Part shown: positions 26,801 to 37,559 of the stretch, piece after piece
Numbering within the stretch: position 1 is the first letter of the stretch
Layout of the letters: the number at the start of each line of letters is the position of its first letter
Source: Paracentrotus lividus
Taxonomy: Eukaryota; Echinodermata; Echinoidea; Camarodonta; Echinidae
Direction of reading: 5' to 3'
Assembly (NCBI GenBank): GCA_940671915.1
Contig: CALNVZ010002100.1
Location: 20,806,597-20,870,596 of the forward strand
DNA length: 64,000 nt
Translations under genes and position numbers: made by a program
Notes under the pieces: generated by a model
The model's input: only the letters and a program-made list of their open reading frames with translations
Databases searched by the model: none
What the model was told of the DNA's origin: nothing

Positions 26801-28996
26801 ACTTGTAAGTTAGAGGCAGTATAAACTAGCAATTACGAGAGTGTCACATAACATATCACCATGTCAGTCCCGAACACTCCATTTTGTCATTTTTCTTTCC
26901 TTTTTCGAGTTCAACATTATATCTTGTAGAAATATAGTTATTAATTTCTTTCTTTAGAAAATGGTACAGATATTGTACAAAATCTAAAGAATGCCCACCC
27001 AACATTACATTTAGATTCGTTTTTGAGTAAAAAAAGATGACATGAACATAAGGCCGAACAGATCATCAATTTTCGGCGATCAGAATTATTTCACGATAAA
27101 TTTCATCAGCCTCGCTTCGTTTTGATAGCTACATCCAGATCACACCTGGGGGCCGTCTCATGAAAGGAATATTGTCGGACGTTTTATTCTACAAGTCCTG
27201 TTTTATCCGACAGTTATCATAGTAAAATAATACTTCTTATAGCCAATCAAAATCAAGTAAATTTATTAGACCTGACTAATTCTCATACTAGAAATGTTGA
27301 TGAAATGCTCTCCCTGAAGTGAAGTCTGCGACATCACTTTAACTAATGATGATTTAGTATACTATATACATGCACAGTGCAACGCACTTTTCTGCATGGG
27401 CAAAACTTTTATTCAACATAGGCCTAATGATAAAATTTCAATGAAAAATGCTGGGTTACTCTCGATTTTAAGAAGTGGTGTGGGGCGGCATGTAGTTTTC
27501 ATATTGCGTGTAGAATACACTGTTAGAAAAAAAGATTAAACAAGTTGTTTAAAATCTTAAACAACTGCGTGTTAACCGGTGAATCGCACAACGTTGTTTA
27601 GAAATTAAACAACCTGTAGTTGGCTAAAACTTTAACACTCTTGTTGTTTAAAAGTTTAAACAACCTGTTCTTTAATGGTTGTTTAAAATATCAACAGTAT
27701 TGTTTAACGCTTCTCTCCAAAAATAAAAACGCTCCAACTTTGGTTTAACGCGACCGGGTATCGAACTCACGACCTTTCGATTAGAAGGCAGACGCTCTAT
27801 CCACTGAGCCAACACATCTGTACATATACGAGTTCAATGTGTGAGGCTACAGGGATGGAGGCTAATAGTCCTTCGCCATGATTGAAATGTTGCGCCAATT
27901 TACCTTCCATATGTAACGAGTGATGCCATTAGCTCATGACTATCACGTGACATTTTGCCTCGGCCCGTTTAAACAAAACTGTTTAATATCTAAACGCTAA
28001 TCTCTAAACAGGTCTTTTTTAAGGCTATAAAACCTCGCTTTTCCAGTTTCAAACAACAATGTTTAAATATTAAACAAGATTGTTTAACTATTAAACCAAC
28101 ATTTTTTCATACAGCGACATTTTTAAACTGCGTTCTAACAGTGTAGGTTACCATAATGAGATAATTGGTGTATAAGTAATTTACATGTACATACATGAAT
28201 ACGATAAAAGTGCATGATTTTGACGTCATCACAATCTCAGTTGGTTACATATTGCTGAAAAAAAATCAGATACAACTGAAATTGAATTTAAAATTGTAAA
28301 TAATCAAACGAATCAAAGTATAATCAAACCATAACACCAAATTAATTTGAAATTAATCATATTCATCTCTAATCAAAATCAGGTGATGGATCAACTTCTG
28401 CATTGTCTGACAACTCCTGGCAAAATATGACCCATGACCCATCTACTGGACCTGAGTTTGTCGTTGCTGATATTATGGGAGAGATTCAACCAGACTCTAA
28501 GCATATCATTGTGCTAAGAAACCCTGTCACTAGGTAAATAAATTCATAATTTCAACGTATCTGGACCAATACCATGTGGGAAACAGGTATAAACGAAACC
28601 TCTTATAAACAGATTCGGTCATTTCGGGGACCTTTATTCTTTTATCGTCCTCTTTGTTTTAGAAATGACCGAACCGAAGCTTTCTTTTCTTCTTCTTCTT
28701 TTTCTGATACGCCTAGAAAAAAATATATAGTTTGTTATCAATACAACAAGATGATTCATCTTCACTAAACTTCCTTACAAAGACAAACTAATTTATTTTG
28801 TTATGTGTTTTATTTGTTCCATTTCTGTCTTTCTAACAGAACCTTCTCGGATTTTAGACACTTTGGAGTTCGGAAAGAAGGCGTAAATGCGGAAAATTTC
28901 CACAAATATGTCAAATATGATATCGACCGATTCAACAACTGTACGGATAATCGCAGTCCTCGCGCATGCGCATACTTGCTTGGACAGACTGGCACG
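23722..28996 (+). CDS. CHST15: CHST15-like (GalNAc 4-sulfate 6-O-) sulfotransferase, six exons, 3' end missing
   Basis: This is likely a Golgi type II membrane enzyme that transfers sulfate from PAPS to sulfated chondroitin/dermatan GalNAc. The exons are 23722-23887, 25031-25140, 25971-26145, 26706-26804, 28383-28533 and 28840-28996. All joins keep frame and have GT-AG borders, giving about 286 residues. In order they encode a short hydrophobic segment (MMLMASFALLP) with Lys/Arg-rich stem, a luminal stem, the 5'-phosphosulfate-binding loop (YLIGIQKCGTTDLWDKI) with KEPHYWARN, a linker, and the 3'-phosphate-binding motif LRNPVTRTFSDF. Spacing and motifs match CHST15 better than other carbohydrate sulfotransferases. 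The upstream start exon and the usual C-terminal third are not found. The sequence after 28996 turns into repeats and a gap. The exact acceptor substrate is inferred. Confidence 0.85.
25031..25140 (+). CDS. CHST15-like exon b: luminal stem
   Basis: Acceptor TGTGTAG, donor GTATAT. The one base carried from the previous exon completes a GAT codon, and the exon ends on a codon boundary. It reads DEKLIQASAGRNTSALSNGF then a Trp/Pro/Lys-rich segment ending LYMLAKE, with an NTS sequon. This part has no diagnostic motif; the call rests on frame continuity. Confidence 0.7.
25971..26145 (+). CDS. CHST15-like exon c: PAPS 5'-phosphosulfate-binding loop
   Basis: Acceptor GGCTTCAAG, donor GTTAGT. It contains RLRCLPYFYLIGIQKCGTTD, the sulfotransferase P-loop-like motif with Lys and the Cys-Gly-Thr-Thr run. 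It is followed by LHP-like spacing (TSHPSIV) and KEPHYWARN, which is characteristic of the CHST15 group. It leaves one base over. Confidence 0.92.
26277..26385. mobile_element. Half copy of the GTCGGACGTTTTATCCGAC MITE
   Basis: It starts GGGGGCGTTTCATG, then GACTTGTCGGACGTTTTATC and CAATCAGATGCATGCATTTC. It matches the complete copy at 61512-61650 up to about its middle, where the similarity stops. It lies in an intron of the sulfotransferase gene. Confidence 0.75.
26706..26804 (+). CDS. CHST15-like exon d: linker helix
   Basis: Acceptor CATTGCAG, donor GTAAGT, a near-consensus pair. It reads NESIRDYLIRQSQALIKGFA then a charged stretch ending ELIT, leaving one base over. It is shorter than the vertebrate equivalent at this point. 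Confidence 0.85.
27148..27290. mobile_element. Diverged partial copy of the GTCGGACGTTTTATCCGAC MITE
   Basis: It begins GGGGGCCGTCTCATGAAAGG and contains TTGTCGGACGTTTTATTC and TTTTATCCGACAGTTATCA. This is the same core motif as the copies at 26277 and 61512, rearranged internally. Confidence 0.6.
27518..28143. mobile_element. 626-bp TA-flanked DNA element rich in GTTTAA, with tRNA-like insert
   Basis: The terminal inverted repeats CACTGTTAGAA (27518-27528) and TTCTAACAGTG (28133-28143) are perfect and flanked by TA on both sides. The interior has many TTGTTTAA/TTAAACAA motifs in both orientations. It lies in the sulfotransferase intron between exons d and e. No protein is encoded, so it is non-autonomous. 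Confidence 0.8.
27749..27814 (-). other. tRNA-derived segment inside the 626-bp element
   Basis: On the minus strand a tRNA-like body is visible: GTTGGCTCAGTGGATAGAGC (D arm and A box), a CTTCTAA anticodon loop suggesting TCT (Arg), and GTGAGTTCGATACC (B box). The anticodon and T stems do not pair well. It is thus a tRNA-derived relic or SINE-like piece, not a working tRNA gene. Confidence 0.6.
28383..28533 (+). CDS. CHST15-like exon e: start of 3'-phosphate-binding motif
   Basis: Acceptor AAAATCAG, donor GTAAAT. It opens with a CDGSTSALSDNSW block equivalent to the family's substrate/PAPS segment. It contains an NMT sequon and ends in HIIVLRNPVT plus the first two bases of Arg, the start of the RxPxxRxxS motif. 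Confidence 0.9.
28840..28996 (+). CDS. CHST15-like exon f: rest of 3'-phosphate-binding motif and following helix
   Basis: Acceptor TTCTAACAG, donor GTAAAT at 28997. It completes R-T-F-S-D-F, so the motif reads RNPVTRTFS. It then runs through FHKYVKYDIDRFNNC and RACAYLLGQTGT, matching the family's Cys-containing helix region. It ends on a codon boundary. The next expected exon (Gly-Met-Tyr then Trp-rich segment) is not seen before the gap at 30010. Confidence 0.88.
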
Positions 28997-29095
28997 GTAA
29001 ATGATAGGAGGCATAACAGCCGCCTTTTCCCATTTTCGTTCAGAGCACGGTTCGTGCAAACACGGGCAAAACGGCTGATTTTTACAAGCTGTATA

Positions 29096-29240
29096 CGCAG
29101 TGGCGTATCTCGGGTCAAGTGCGCCCGGGGCAAATGTTGACTTTGCGCCCCCGGTCTACTCCAGTTCTGCTCAACGATTTGTTTTAGTCTATTGTTCCAG
29201 TGGCATATATACATGTCCCCAGACCTGAGGATGATTTGCT
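29096..29240. repeat. Dispersed repeat, copy 1 (CAGTGGCGTA... end)
   Basis: The sequence CAGTGGCGTATCTCGGGTCA and its continuation through TTGACTTTGCGCCCC and TTCTGCTCAACGATT recur in the same order at about 41396-41530. It is a dispersed element of unknown family and begins about 100 bp after the last visible sulfotransferase exon. Confidence 0.75.
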
Positions 29241-29509
29241 GTCCATACATACGCGTAGCTTACCAATTTTTATTTCCTCTGCAAATATTTTAATTTGATG
29301 CGAACGCGTAGCGTGAGCGGAAAATTTTGAGTTCTTGAATTACTCGAATCTTGTATTTAAGAAACATGAATACAGAAACTTTGGGGCGCCAAAAAAGTTA
29401 AACTTAGTGGTGATAATTAAGTAAGGTACGCCAAAACTAATAATGGCGAAACATGGCCTCAGCATCCACTGTGGATCACCGATCTCCTTTTACTTCTTCT
29501 TCATCTTCT

Positions 29510-30009
29510 TCTGTCCTTTCTTTTTCTACTTTTTTCTTTTCTTTTTCATTTTCCTTTTGTGCGCCCTCCCCTCCCCCACCCCCGAAGCTCCGCCCGGGAC
29601 ACGTGCCGCCAACCGGCCACCCCCCCCCCACACGCCACCCGACACCAATAATCCAACACCAAAACAAAAGCAAAACAACGAACAGCAAAACAAAAAAAAA
29701 ATAACAAACTAGAACCCACCCAAAAAGGAATAAAAATCAAAAAAAAAACACAATAGCACATAACATCAAAATACGCGCAAAAAAAAAAAAACAGACCATG
29801 ATCGAACACGACATCGATCCCCAAATTAGATAAAAATTACCACAAGCAAATACTACACTTGGCCCTACACACGTAAATAGCCGTTGGCAATTTAACAACC
29901 CAGCCACACGAAATCGCGCAAACGCGTTCACATCCCGCCAGGATCGACTAACTGATTAAATCATACCCGGGCGATACCATGCGTATCTAGGGGGGGGGGG
30001 CAGGAGCAC
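29510..30009. other. Low-complexity, strand-biased sequence next to a gap
   Basis: A pyrimidine-rich stretch (TTTTTCTTC-like, then CCCC-rich) passes into about 300 bp made almost only of A and C on the plus strand (about 29620-29900). It ends in a G run beside the gap. Open frames here reflect composition. Poor read quality near the gap is the simplest explanation. Confidence 0.6.
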
Positions 30010-30109
30010 NNNNNNNNNNNNNNNNNNNNNNNNNNNNNNNNNNNNNNNNNNNNNNNNNNNNNNNNNNNNNNNNNNNNNNNNNNNNNNNNNNNNNNNNNNN
30101 NNNNNNNNN
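30010..30109. other. Assembly gap (100 N)
   Basis: 100 undetermined bases. The missing C-terminal exons of the upstream sulfotransferase could lie in this gap. Confidence 0.99.
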
Positions 30110-30116
30110 TTAATTA

Positions 30117-30868
30117 TATGTTTATATGATAACTGTATTTTATGGCGATAAGAAAATAAAATACAATAAGTTCAATTAGGAGAAGAAATCGTAGATAAAT
30201 TATATTAAATTGCAATAACTTTTTCGTTCATAACCCGCAAGAACAATTAGCCAAATCAAATGATTTTTCAGTCTTTGTAATAGGGCCTACTAGGTCTCAT
30301 CAGGAAAACTGTATTTTTTTATTGAATTAAAAAAGAGACTCCCCCTTTCATCTAATCGTAAAACCCCAAATAATATAATAAAAAAGCATTACTTTCCTCG
30401 TCCAGTAAAAAAAACCCAGAATGTTAATGAAGTTCAGATAATTTAAAAGGATACTCTAATCATGTTAACATGTCCGTGTCTAAAACCCCATACACAACCT
30501 CACTTATTGAAAATTAATCACTTATGGTAACTTTTTACAAAGAAATCCGCTCTAACCAATTAGAATGGGATTTCAATGACGTATAGACATTTGAAAATAC
30601 TCTTATGGTGTTTCTCATGTTCTTTGAACCCCCTATAAGTCCCACTAATCAAAGCTAAAATGAATATGCCTATGTGTTACTATTGATATTTGTCTTGTCC
30701 AATCAGAAAGAGCCTTTTAATGACGTCATTAAGTTTTCGAATGTTCTCATCGAAATTCGCGGGTCATGAAAACCATAGACGCGACTCTTTTTAAGAATTT
30801 AGTTATACGTGTTCGGTTGAGGAATTATTGTCGCACTTTTTAGTTCATTCTTGGCCCCATGTGCGCCG
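30117..30868. repeat. Direct duplication, copy 1
   Basis: This copy is collinear with 33010-33809. Shared blocks include GAAATCCGCTCTAACCAAT, CCCCCTATAAGTCC, TTGTCTTGTCCAATCAGAAA and TTTAATGACGTCAT. The differences are mostly single-base gains and losses rather than substitutions. It abuts the gap at 30010-30109. Confidence 0.85.
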
Positions 30869-33009
30869 CAGAGTGGGCAGGCGTCAGCAAAGTGCGCCAA
30901 AATGGTCATCCTGGGTCACCTAACCAATTTTTGTTTTTTAATATTCTCAGTAAGATAGCAACCTCTAGAACATCTCCATTAAAATATTTCATCATGAAAT
31001 TGATTTTTAGTTGGTTACTTTTCTTTGAAATGACCAGAAAATGACATTGTTAGTGGTTACACCATGTCGTAAATGACAAATTTTTCTTATTTTGGGATTT
31101 TTTTTACTAAATGGGTGGTTCAAAGATATTTAAAATTTATATTCTTTGTAAGAATGACCATTTTAGTGCCCATAGAATTTTAAAGACAAATAATTAATCC
31201 ATTGGAAGTAATTTTGGATTAAACCACTAATAATTGGGGAAAATTGATGTCATATCAATTCTAGTTGTAAACTTAAGAGGAAGAGGGCGCTATCACTCTA
31301 CGCAAATCAAACGCTGCCATAGACATTTTGTATTTTTTGGCACAGTTTTTCACTTTGTTTTCTTGATTATTGCGAGCAACTTACCTTTTCAAAGGAAATG
31401 ATTCAACTGAATAATTACGTTTAAGAGTCTTTTTTTCAAAAATCGGAATAAACTTTACTGCAAAGGGGAAAAAAAGTCCTGTCACTTGTTGTCAATTCGA
31501 AATCCTAATCAGATCAAAATTCCGCTACAATATGGCCTATTTTGCTCTCAAAATAGTACACGCCACATTAATATCTTCCTTGATAACGCATAATTATTAT
31601 AACAGCTTAATGATCAAGCCGTTTTTTTAAAAGCTTGATTCTCACCTTTCCAGAGATTGCGTAATTCATTTCGATGGTTAAGAAAAGTCCTGTCACTGAA
31701 CATTATCACAATAGAATCTTTACTCGATGGTCGATATTTCCGGCATATCACATGCATATCGCATGTGGACGGGCGTCTTTCGCAAGAGGTGGACAAGATC
31801 ACTATTATATCAATATCGTTTGGAACATCAATCTATGTGGAAATAAAGATTCTGATTACAACTTCACACAATAATGTTATAAGCTTGCCCAAATGGTGTA
31901 TTTCCTCCATCTGGTCTGGAGAATCTATTAACTAACAACATGTTATAAAAGTTTCATTAATTTCTTCATCTCCATGTAACGAGTAGACTGCTTGAACAGA
32001 ACGGATAAATACCATTCCAGCTTGCAGGGAAGTCTTCTTAGCGAGTTTTGAGCTAATTTATTATTGCAGCAGCTGTATAGATTTTTACGCTTGTCAGTCG
32101 TATTTCAACGTCGCTTCGTTGCGTTGGCCTCTTAGATAATGGACGCGCCTATGTTAATACATACATTGCCGCACATTGGTATACGTTAACTTTACATTTT
32201 AATAGAGTAGAATGATATGTTTTTATTCATACGCATAAACTTTCAAAATGCTGCCGATTGCTGCGCTAAAACAACATGAGAGTCTTTATTATAGTTTAAT
32301 GCTTTAACATCATACCAAAATTTCAGCTGCAACCTTCTGCCAACCTTCGGAGATATAACCAATTTTCCAATCCGCATGTTCGCCTATTTTACCGTCAAAA
32401 TCTGCTAAAAGCATAATGCGCACATATTGCGCACACAAAAATCTCATCGTACGGTAAGTGGGTAAATATCAATTGAAAGCCGAAAAACCAAAACAACCAA
32501 AAACACATGAATACAAATGATTTTTCATGAAAAATACAGAAATACATTGTGTGCTTATGGGGTGATTATATATAGTCTTTTAGACTGTTACCCCCCGCCC
32601 CCCCAAAACCTATCAATTTCATGACCATCTTGAATTGATCTTAATCTTGGAAATTGTATACGGTATTTAATTGGGGGCCTCACCTATCATAATAGGTATT
32701 ATCGCTTTGTTCCAAACAATTCTTATGTTTATAAAGTCATAACTGCATCATTCTTAAATTATGACTTGTATCACAAATACGTTTTTGCTACTTTCGGTCA
32801 GGAGAGAAAATGTAAGACTGCCACTTATACATTTTAACTGTGTCTTTATGATTATACTCTCTTTCATTTTTATATTTATAGTTTGATATCGTTTGTTATA
32901 TTGCTTTCAATATCTGTACTTTCTGACCATGGAAGCATCAGCATGTGTATGTTTACAGAGCTGAATGTGCCATTGAAGCCATTTGGCTTCTTTTTTTTCC
33001 TTTTAAATT
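30869..33009. other. Sequence between duplicated blocks, no gene recognised
   Basis: AT-rich intergenic DNA. Short open frames such as 31657-31935 have no recognisable motif or splice support. Confidence 0.4.
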
Positions 33010-33809
33010 TTTATATATGTTTATATGATACTGTATTTTTTGCGATCAGTTTGGAAAAATAAAATACATACAATACAAAAATAGTTCAATAAGAGAAGAA
33101 ATCGTAGATTATATAAATTGCAATAACTTTTCCGTCATAATCAAGAAAATGCAGCAAAATCAAAATGATTTTCTACTATTTGATGAATAGGCCTACTGGG
33201 TCTCATCAGTAAAACCGTATTTTATGAATAAAAGGAGGACTCCCCTTTCATTGTCCATAAATCGCATAAAGTTCAAATAATATATAAATCTCCTAAAAAA
33301 AAGGCATTTTTTCCTCGTCAGTTAAAAAAACGAAACAGTATTGTTAAATTGAAGTCGGATAATTTAAAGATACTCTAATCATACTTACAATGTTTTCCGT
33401 GCGTCTATAAACTCCATACACACCTCACTTATGAAAATAAATATCAGTTATGTAACTTTTACAAAGAAATCCGCTCTAACCAATCAAAAATGGGTATTTT
33501 AATTGTCCTAGTCATAGACATTTTGAAAATACACTTTATTGGTGTTTCTCAAGTCTTGAAACCCCCTATAAGTCCAACTAATCAAAGTAAAATGATTTAT
33601 GCCTATTGTGTTACTATTGAATATTGTCTTGTCCAATCAGAAAGAGCATTTTAATGACGTCATGAGTTGTTGAAATTGTTCTCATCGAATTCCGCGGGTC
33701 TGAAACCATAGAAGGACTTCTGCTTTAAGAAATTTATTTATCCGTGTTCGGTGAGGAATTAGTTTTTGCGCCACTTTTTTTAGTTCATTCTGGCCCACTG
33801 TGCGCCGTT
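33010..33809. repeat. Direct duplication, copy 2
   Basis: The partner of 30117-30868, in the same orientation about 2.9 kb away. Similarity ends at GTGCGCCG in both copies. It may be a dispersed element or a false duplication from gap filling. Confidence 0.85.
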
Positions 33810-34435
33810 CCGCTCTGCTAAACATGTTCTATCGGGGCGGACAATCTTACGATAAACACCTTGGTCGCGACAAGAGAAGACAGTCTACGGGACATTACGT
33901 CAACCACTGACGCCAGCTATTGTTTAACTTTGAGAAACCAGCGGCGAACAGAATTTTGCGATGTATTCGTTGTCGACAGACGAGAAATTTCACGGATCTT
34001 ATAGGCGATGGACCTGCGCATGAGTGGCGATGGTACTAAAAAGTAGTTCGTAGGTTGTCGCACAACAATCGCCTTCTGTGGACAGGCCCTTAATGGATCG
34101 CCTGCTTCAGTTATCAATGGGCAGAGTCTGAATCAAATTCTAATCCACCAAATAAACAAAATTGAGAAGAAAGAAAGACTTACTTTCATTTCCTGTACCC
34201 CTAAAGAAGTATTTAGGCAACTGGGGTAGGCTTAATGATGAATAGGTACTTGGGTTGGCCTATGTAACTTGGTTTTTGGCTATATAGTTCCACGTATGTT
34301 CCTCGCCTATTGGTTGTGTGTTCGCTTGACGAGGACGCCATTAGTACGTTTGGAGTTAATTCTATGTTCAACGAAGCGTTCGTGAATATTCTTATCGGTA
34401 TTTCTCATGTTGCCAAAACGGTTGCCAGGTAAAAT

Positions 34436-36062
34436 GGCAGAGGTAAAAATGGCAGACGTAAAAATGGCAGAGCAAAAATGGCAGAGGTAAAATGGCAGAG
34501 GTAAAAATGGCAGAGGCAAAATGGCAGAGGTAAAAAATGGCAGAGGTAAAAATGGCAGAGCGTAAAAAATTGGCATAGGCAAAAATGCCAGAAGGTTAAA
34601 AATGGCAGAGTTAAAAATGTCAGAATGGCAAAAATGGCAGAGGTAAAAATGGCAGAGGTCAAAATGGCAGAGGCAAAAAATGGCAGACGGTAAAAATGGA
34701 GAGGTAAAAATGGAGAGGCAAAAATGGCAAGGAGGCAGAAATGGCAGAGGCAAAAATCGGCAGAGATATAAATGCTCAGAGTAAAATGAATGTGTTTCGC
34801 AAATCCAATATTTTATGGCAATTCCTTTTAGGAAAGGGACGTAAAACATTTCATAAAGAAAATTTGAGAAGGGATTTTCAAATTTAAATGCTTGGACTGC
34901 CTGGAGGGTTCCTTATCTTTTAGAATGACTGACATTCCATTTGTAGATACTACTCTGCTATGAGATATTGCAATACCAAAGTGAACAATTGTTTTATTTA
35001 CATTTTTACCTTTTAACTGTACGTGTTATGACAAATTTATAAATAAATTACGACGTCAGTGTGGAAATGCCATCTTAAAATAGGTTGTTGCACGTTTTAT
35101 TCTAACGGACAAAAACAACATGTCTTAACCAAAAGTAATTCTTTATTATTTTTTACCTCATGAGAGAAAAATGAATAATATTACCATACGATTTTGATGG
35201 TTATACACGCTACCTAGTAATGACCTGTAACAATCGGCAATACTTTGATATTGCAAATAGCTGATATCAGCTAGTCCAAATGGAAGGCAGTCAATTTAAA
35301 AGTAAGAACACCTCAACAATGATATTTTATAAATCCAATTCTATTAACTAGCTTTCTTAGCTTAATATTTACTCCTTTTGGTATCTCACTTCGCGGAAAC
35401 ACTTTTGAGACGGATTTGTCAAACCCATGTCTGACTCAACATGGTTTTGCATTATAGCTTGTCTCCTTGTTGTATGTTGTTTTTTAAATTTAACGGCGCT
35501 TTTCATTCATTATTTGAATATTACGCCTAGTCTCCTCTTTCTCCTAATTTTCAGACACGTTTCTAAGTAGGTCTCTACTCTTTATACGTAAACAAATGGT
35601 TCCATCGCGCGGAGACGTCTCCGCGACAGAATCATTTCCGCGACGGGTAAAAAGTATTAGAGACGTCTCCGATGTCGCGGAGATGTAGCAGAGACGTCTC
35701 TGAGACGTTTCATGAGTCGCAGAAACAACTTTGAGACGGTTCTTTGAAAGTGCTTTGTTACAGTTTTTTTTTAAATTGTCGCGGATACGTTTCCGAGAAG
35801 TGAGATACCACCCCAGGGAATTGGCCATGTTTTATTAATGGGATTTGCTATGACAATTTAATTGCTTAAGACCTTACATTTTACCTCTACCATTTTTACC
35901 TCTGCCATTTTTACCTCCGCCATTTTTACCTCTGCCATTTTTACCTCTGCCATTTTTGCCTCTGCCATTTTTACCTCTGCCATTTTTACCTCTGCCATTA
36001 TTACCTCTGCCATTTTTACCTCTGCCATTTTTACCTCTGCCATTTTTACCTCTGCCATTATT
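34436..36062. mobile_element. Foldback element with 15-bp tandem repeats in its arms (TU-like)
   Basis: The left arm (34436-34775) is a tandem 15-bp repeat of the GGCAGAGGTAAAAAT type. The right arm (35878-36062) is the same repeat inverted and much cleaner. Just inside each minisatellite the sequences also pair ('GCAAATCC...ATGGCAATTCC' near 34800 against its inverse near 35815-35855). Sea urchin TU elements are known to have long inverted repeats with an outer domain of 15-bp tandem units and an inner domain. This architecture fits, but I have not compared sequences. The left arm has many indels, suggesting decay or noisy sequencing. Confidence 0.65.
35379..35810. mobile_element. MITE nested within the TU-like foldback
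   Basis: The ends TGGTATCTCACTTC at 35379 and GAAGTGAGATACCA to 35810 are inverted and continue with a GCGGAAAC/GTTTCCG-type match. The interior holds repeated GAGACGTCTC and CGCGGAGA-like motifs, many of them palindromic. The 94-codon open frame on the minus strand is a by-product of this repeat. Confidence 0.7.
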
Positions 36063-36065
36063 ACA

Positions 36066-36360
36066 CCGAACCGACAGCAACATTCTAAAATCCATCGAAA
36101 TACTCAAAAACCGGCAAAAGGGCGAATATACACTTCTACTCATCAAATAAACCAATTCAAGAAACAATTAGGAGTTTTTTGTTCAGTTTTATGCTTTTTG
36201 AAAGCGTTATCAAAATGATCATCAAAATATAGAAAATATGAAAACTTTTGTAAATTTTACTTTTTTTTAATATCTGGTATTTTTTTAATAGTTTAAAAAT
36301 GTTAATATAATGTAGATTAGAAGTTTTCTGTACTGATGCCGTTGTTGGCTTTTTCGTTCT
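36066..36360. repeat. Left outer block of a large inverted repeat
   Basis: This is an inverted copy of about 40530-40826. Matching blocks include AACATTCTAAAATCCA, TTGAAAGCGTTATCAAAATG and CATTATATTAACATTTT (inverse). A second inner pair matches in the same inverted sense: 37030-37195 against 39740-39893 (GAAAGTTTGGGGC, GTGCCCACTGAGG). The 36361-37029 segment and its expected partner do not match. Confidence 0.75.
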
Positions 36361-37559
36361 AAACACAAGACAAAAAAAAGTTCCCCCTATTTCAGATATC
36401 AATAATTTTTGAACCAGGAGGAATTTCAAAAATCTGAATATATGTCCATGTAGGGAATTTAATTAGCTACCATAGGACCGAATTTTATGAAAAATCATCA
36501 AGTCATGCTTCAGTGATTAATGGTTCAATTAAAAAATGTCACGTCATTTTTTGAAGTTCACAAGTTTAAAATCACAACTTTGATTTAAAGATAATGGACC
36601 CACTTTCAGATTTTAAACAATTTACACGTCAGAATGTAGGCAAAACGTGCTTCCCAACCGTACGAACGAAATTTTGCGTCAAATTTCCACGTTGAGTGAA
36701 GCATGCCAGCAAAAATTGCCCAAACTGCGATTTTTACTTTCTTTGCCTGGTATAATCGATCAAATGGTGAGGGAATCCTGTTTTGGAAGTGTATGCAAAC
36801 CCAATTCCATCCATCACGGTAGAGGAACCCATCAACACCCAAAAATAGGCCATTTTAAATTACAAGAGCATTGTAGTAATTTCATGCACTAGAAAGCATC
36901 ACAACATTAACCTTATTTTTTTGGGTTGTATTTATATTCTATTGTGCACGTTTTCAATGATCCTATGCATTTATTCAAAAAAATTCATGCTTCAGTGAGA
37001 GTGAGACTGGAAAAGCCCTTTCTCACGGTCCGGACTAAATTTCAAATTCTTACTTGATTGATATACAATTCTTCTTCGGGGAGTACTTTTGATTAATATT
37101 TTCATAAATCCTGATGTTATCACACCTCAGTGGGCACAAGAAACAGAAAATCATGAAAATGAGAACAGAAAGTTTGGGGCTTCGTCATGTTCAGTGTCTT
37201 TCATTCGAATACGCAATTTGAGTTAACGAATCATGGTTAACCAGTTGAACTATGTGTGCAAAGTTTTCAAGTACAATAATTCACAGTCAAAATGGACAAA
37301 AAGATGCAACTAAAAATATGCAAATTTCACTTTAATTTGTTAAACCTTCTGTACCTAAAGTCAATGGGGAGGAAATCAATACCTGACAAATGTGAAATCA
37401 AGCCAATTTTTCATTGATGATTATTGTCTAATCTACTAGCGTGAGCTATGTCACGAAACTTGGCACCAGCTTCAAACTATCTTCCAAATCACATGAATCT
37501 TGATTCAAATTACGTTATTCGAGAAAGTCCACTGAACCAATTGCCAATGCCATAATGAC

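Noticed and set aside
27749-27814. Functional tRNA-Arg gene
   Set aside because: The anticodon and T stems do not pair and it lies inside a transposon; reported only as a tRNA-derived relic.
28810-29250. 146-codon minus-strand open frame
   Set aside because: Antisense to sulfotransferase exon f and the following dispersed repeat; no motif of its own.
29443-29824. Overlapping Pro/Phe/Lys-rich open frames
   Set aside because: Low-complexity, probably low-quality sequence next to an assembly gap.
34307-34849. 180-codon open frame on the minus strand with LPLPF repeats
   Set aside because: Translation of the 15-bp minisatellite of the foldback element, not a gene.
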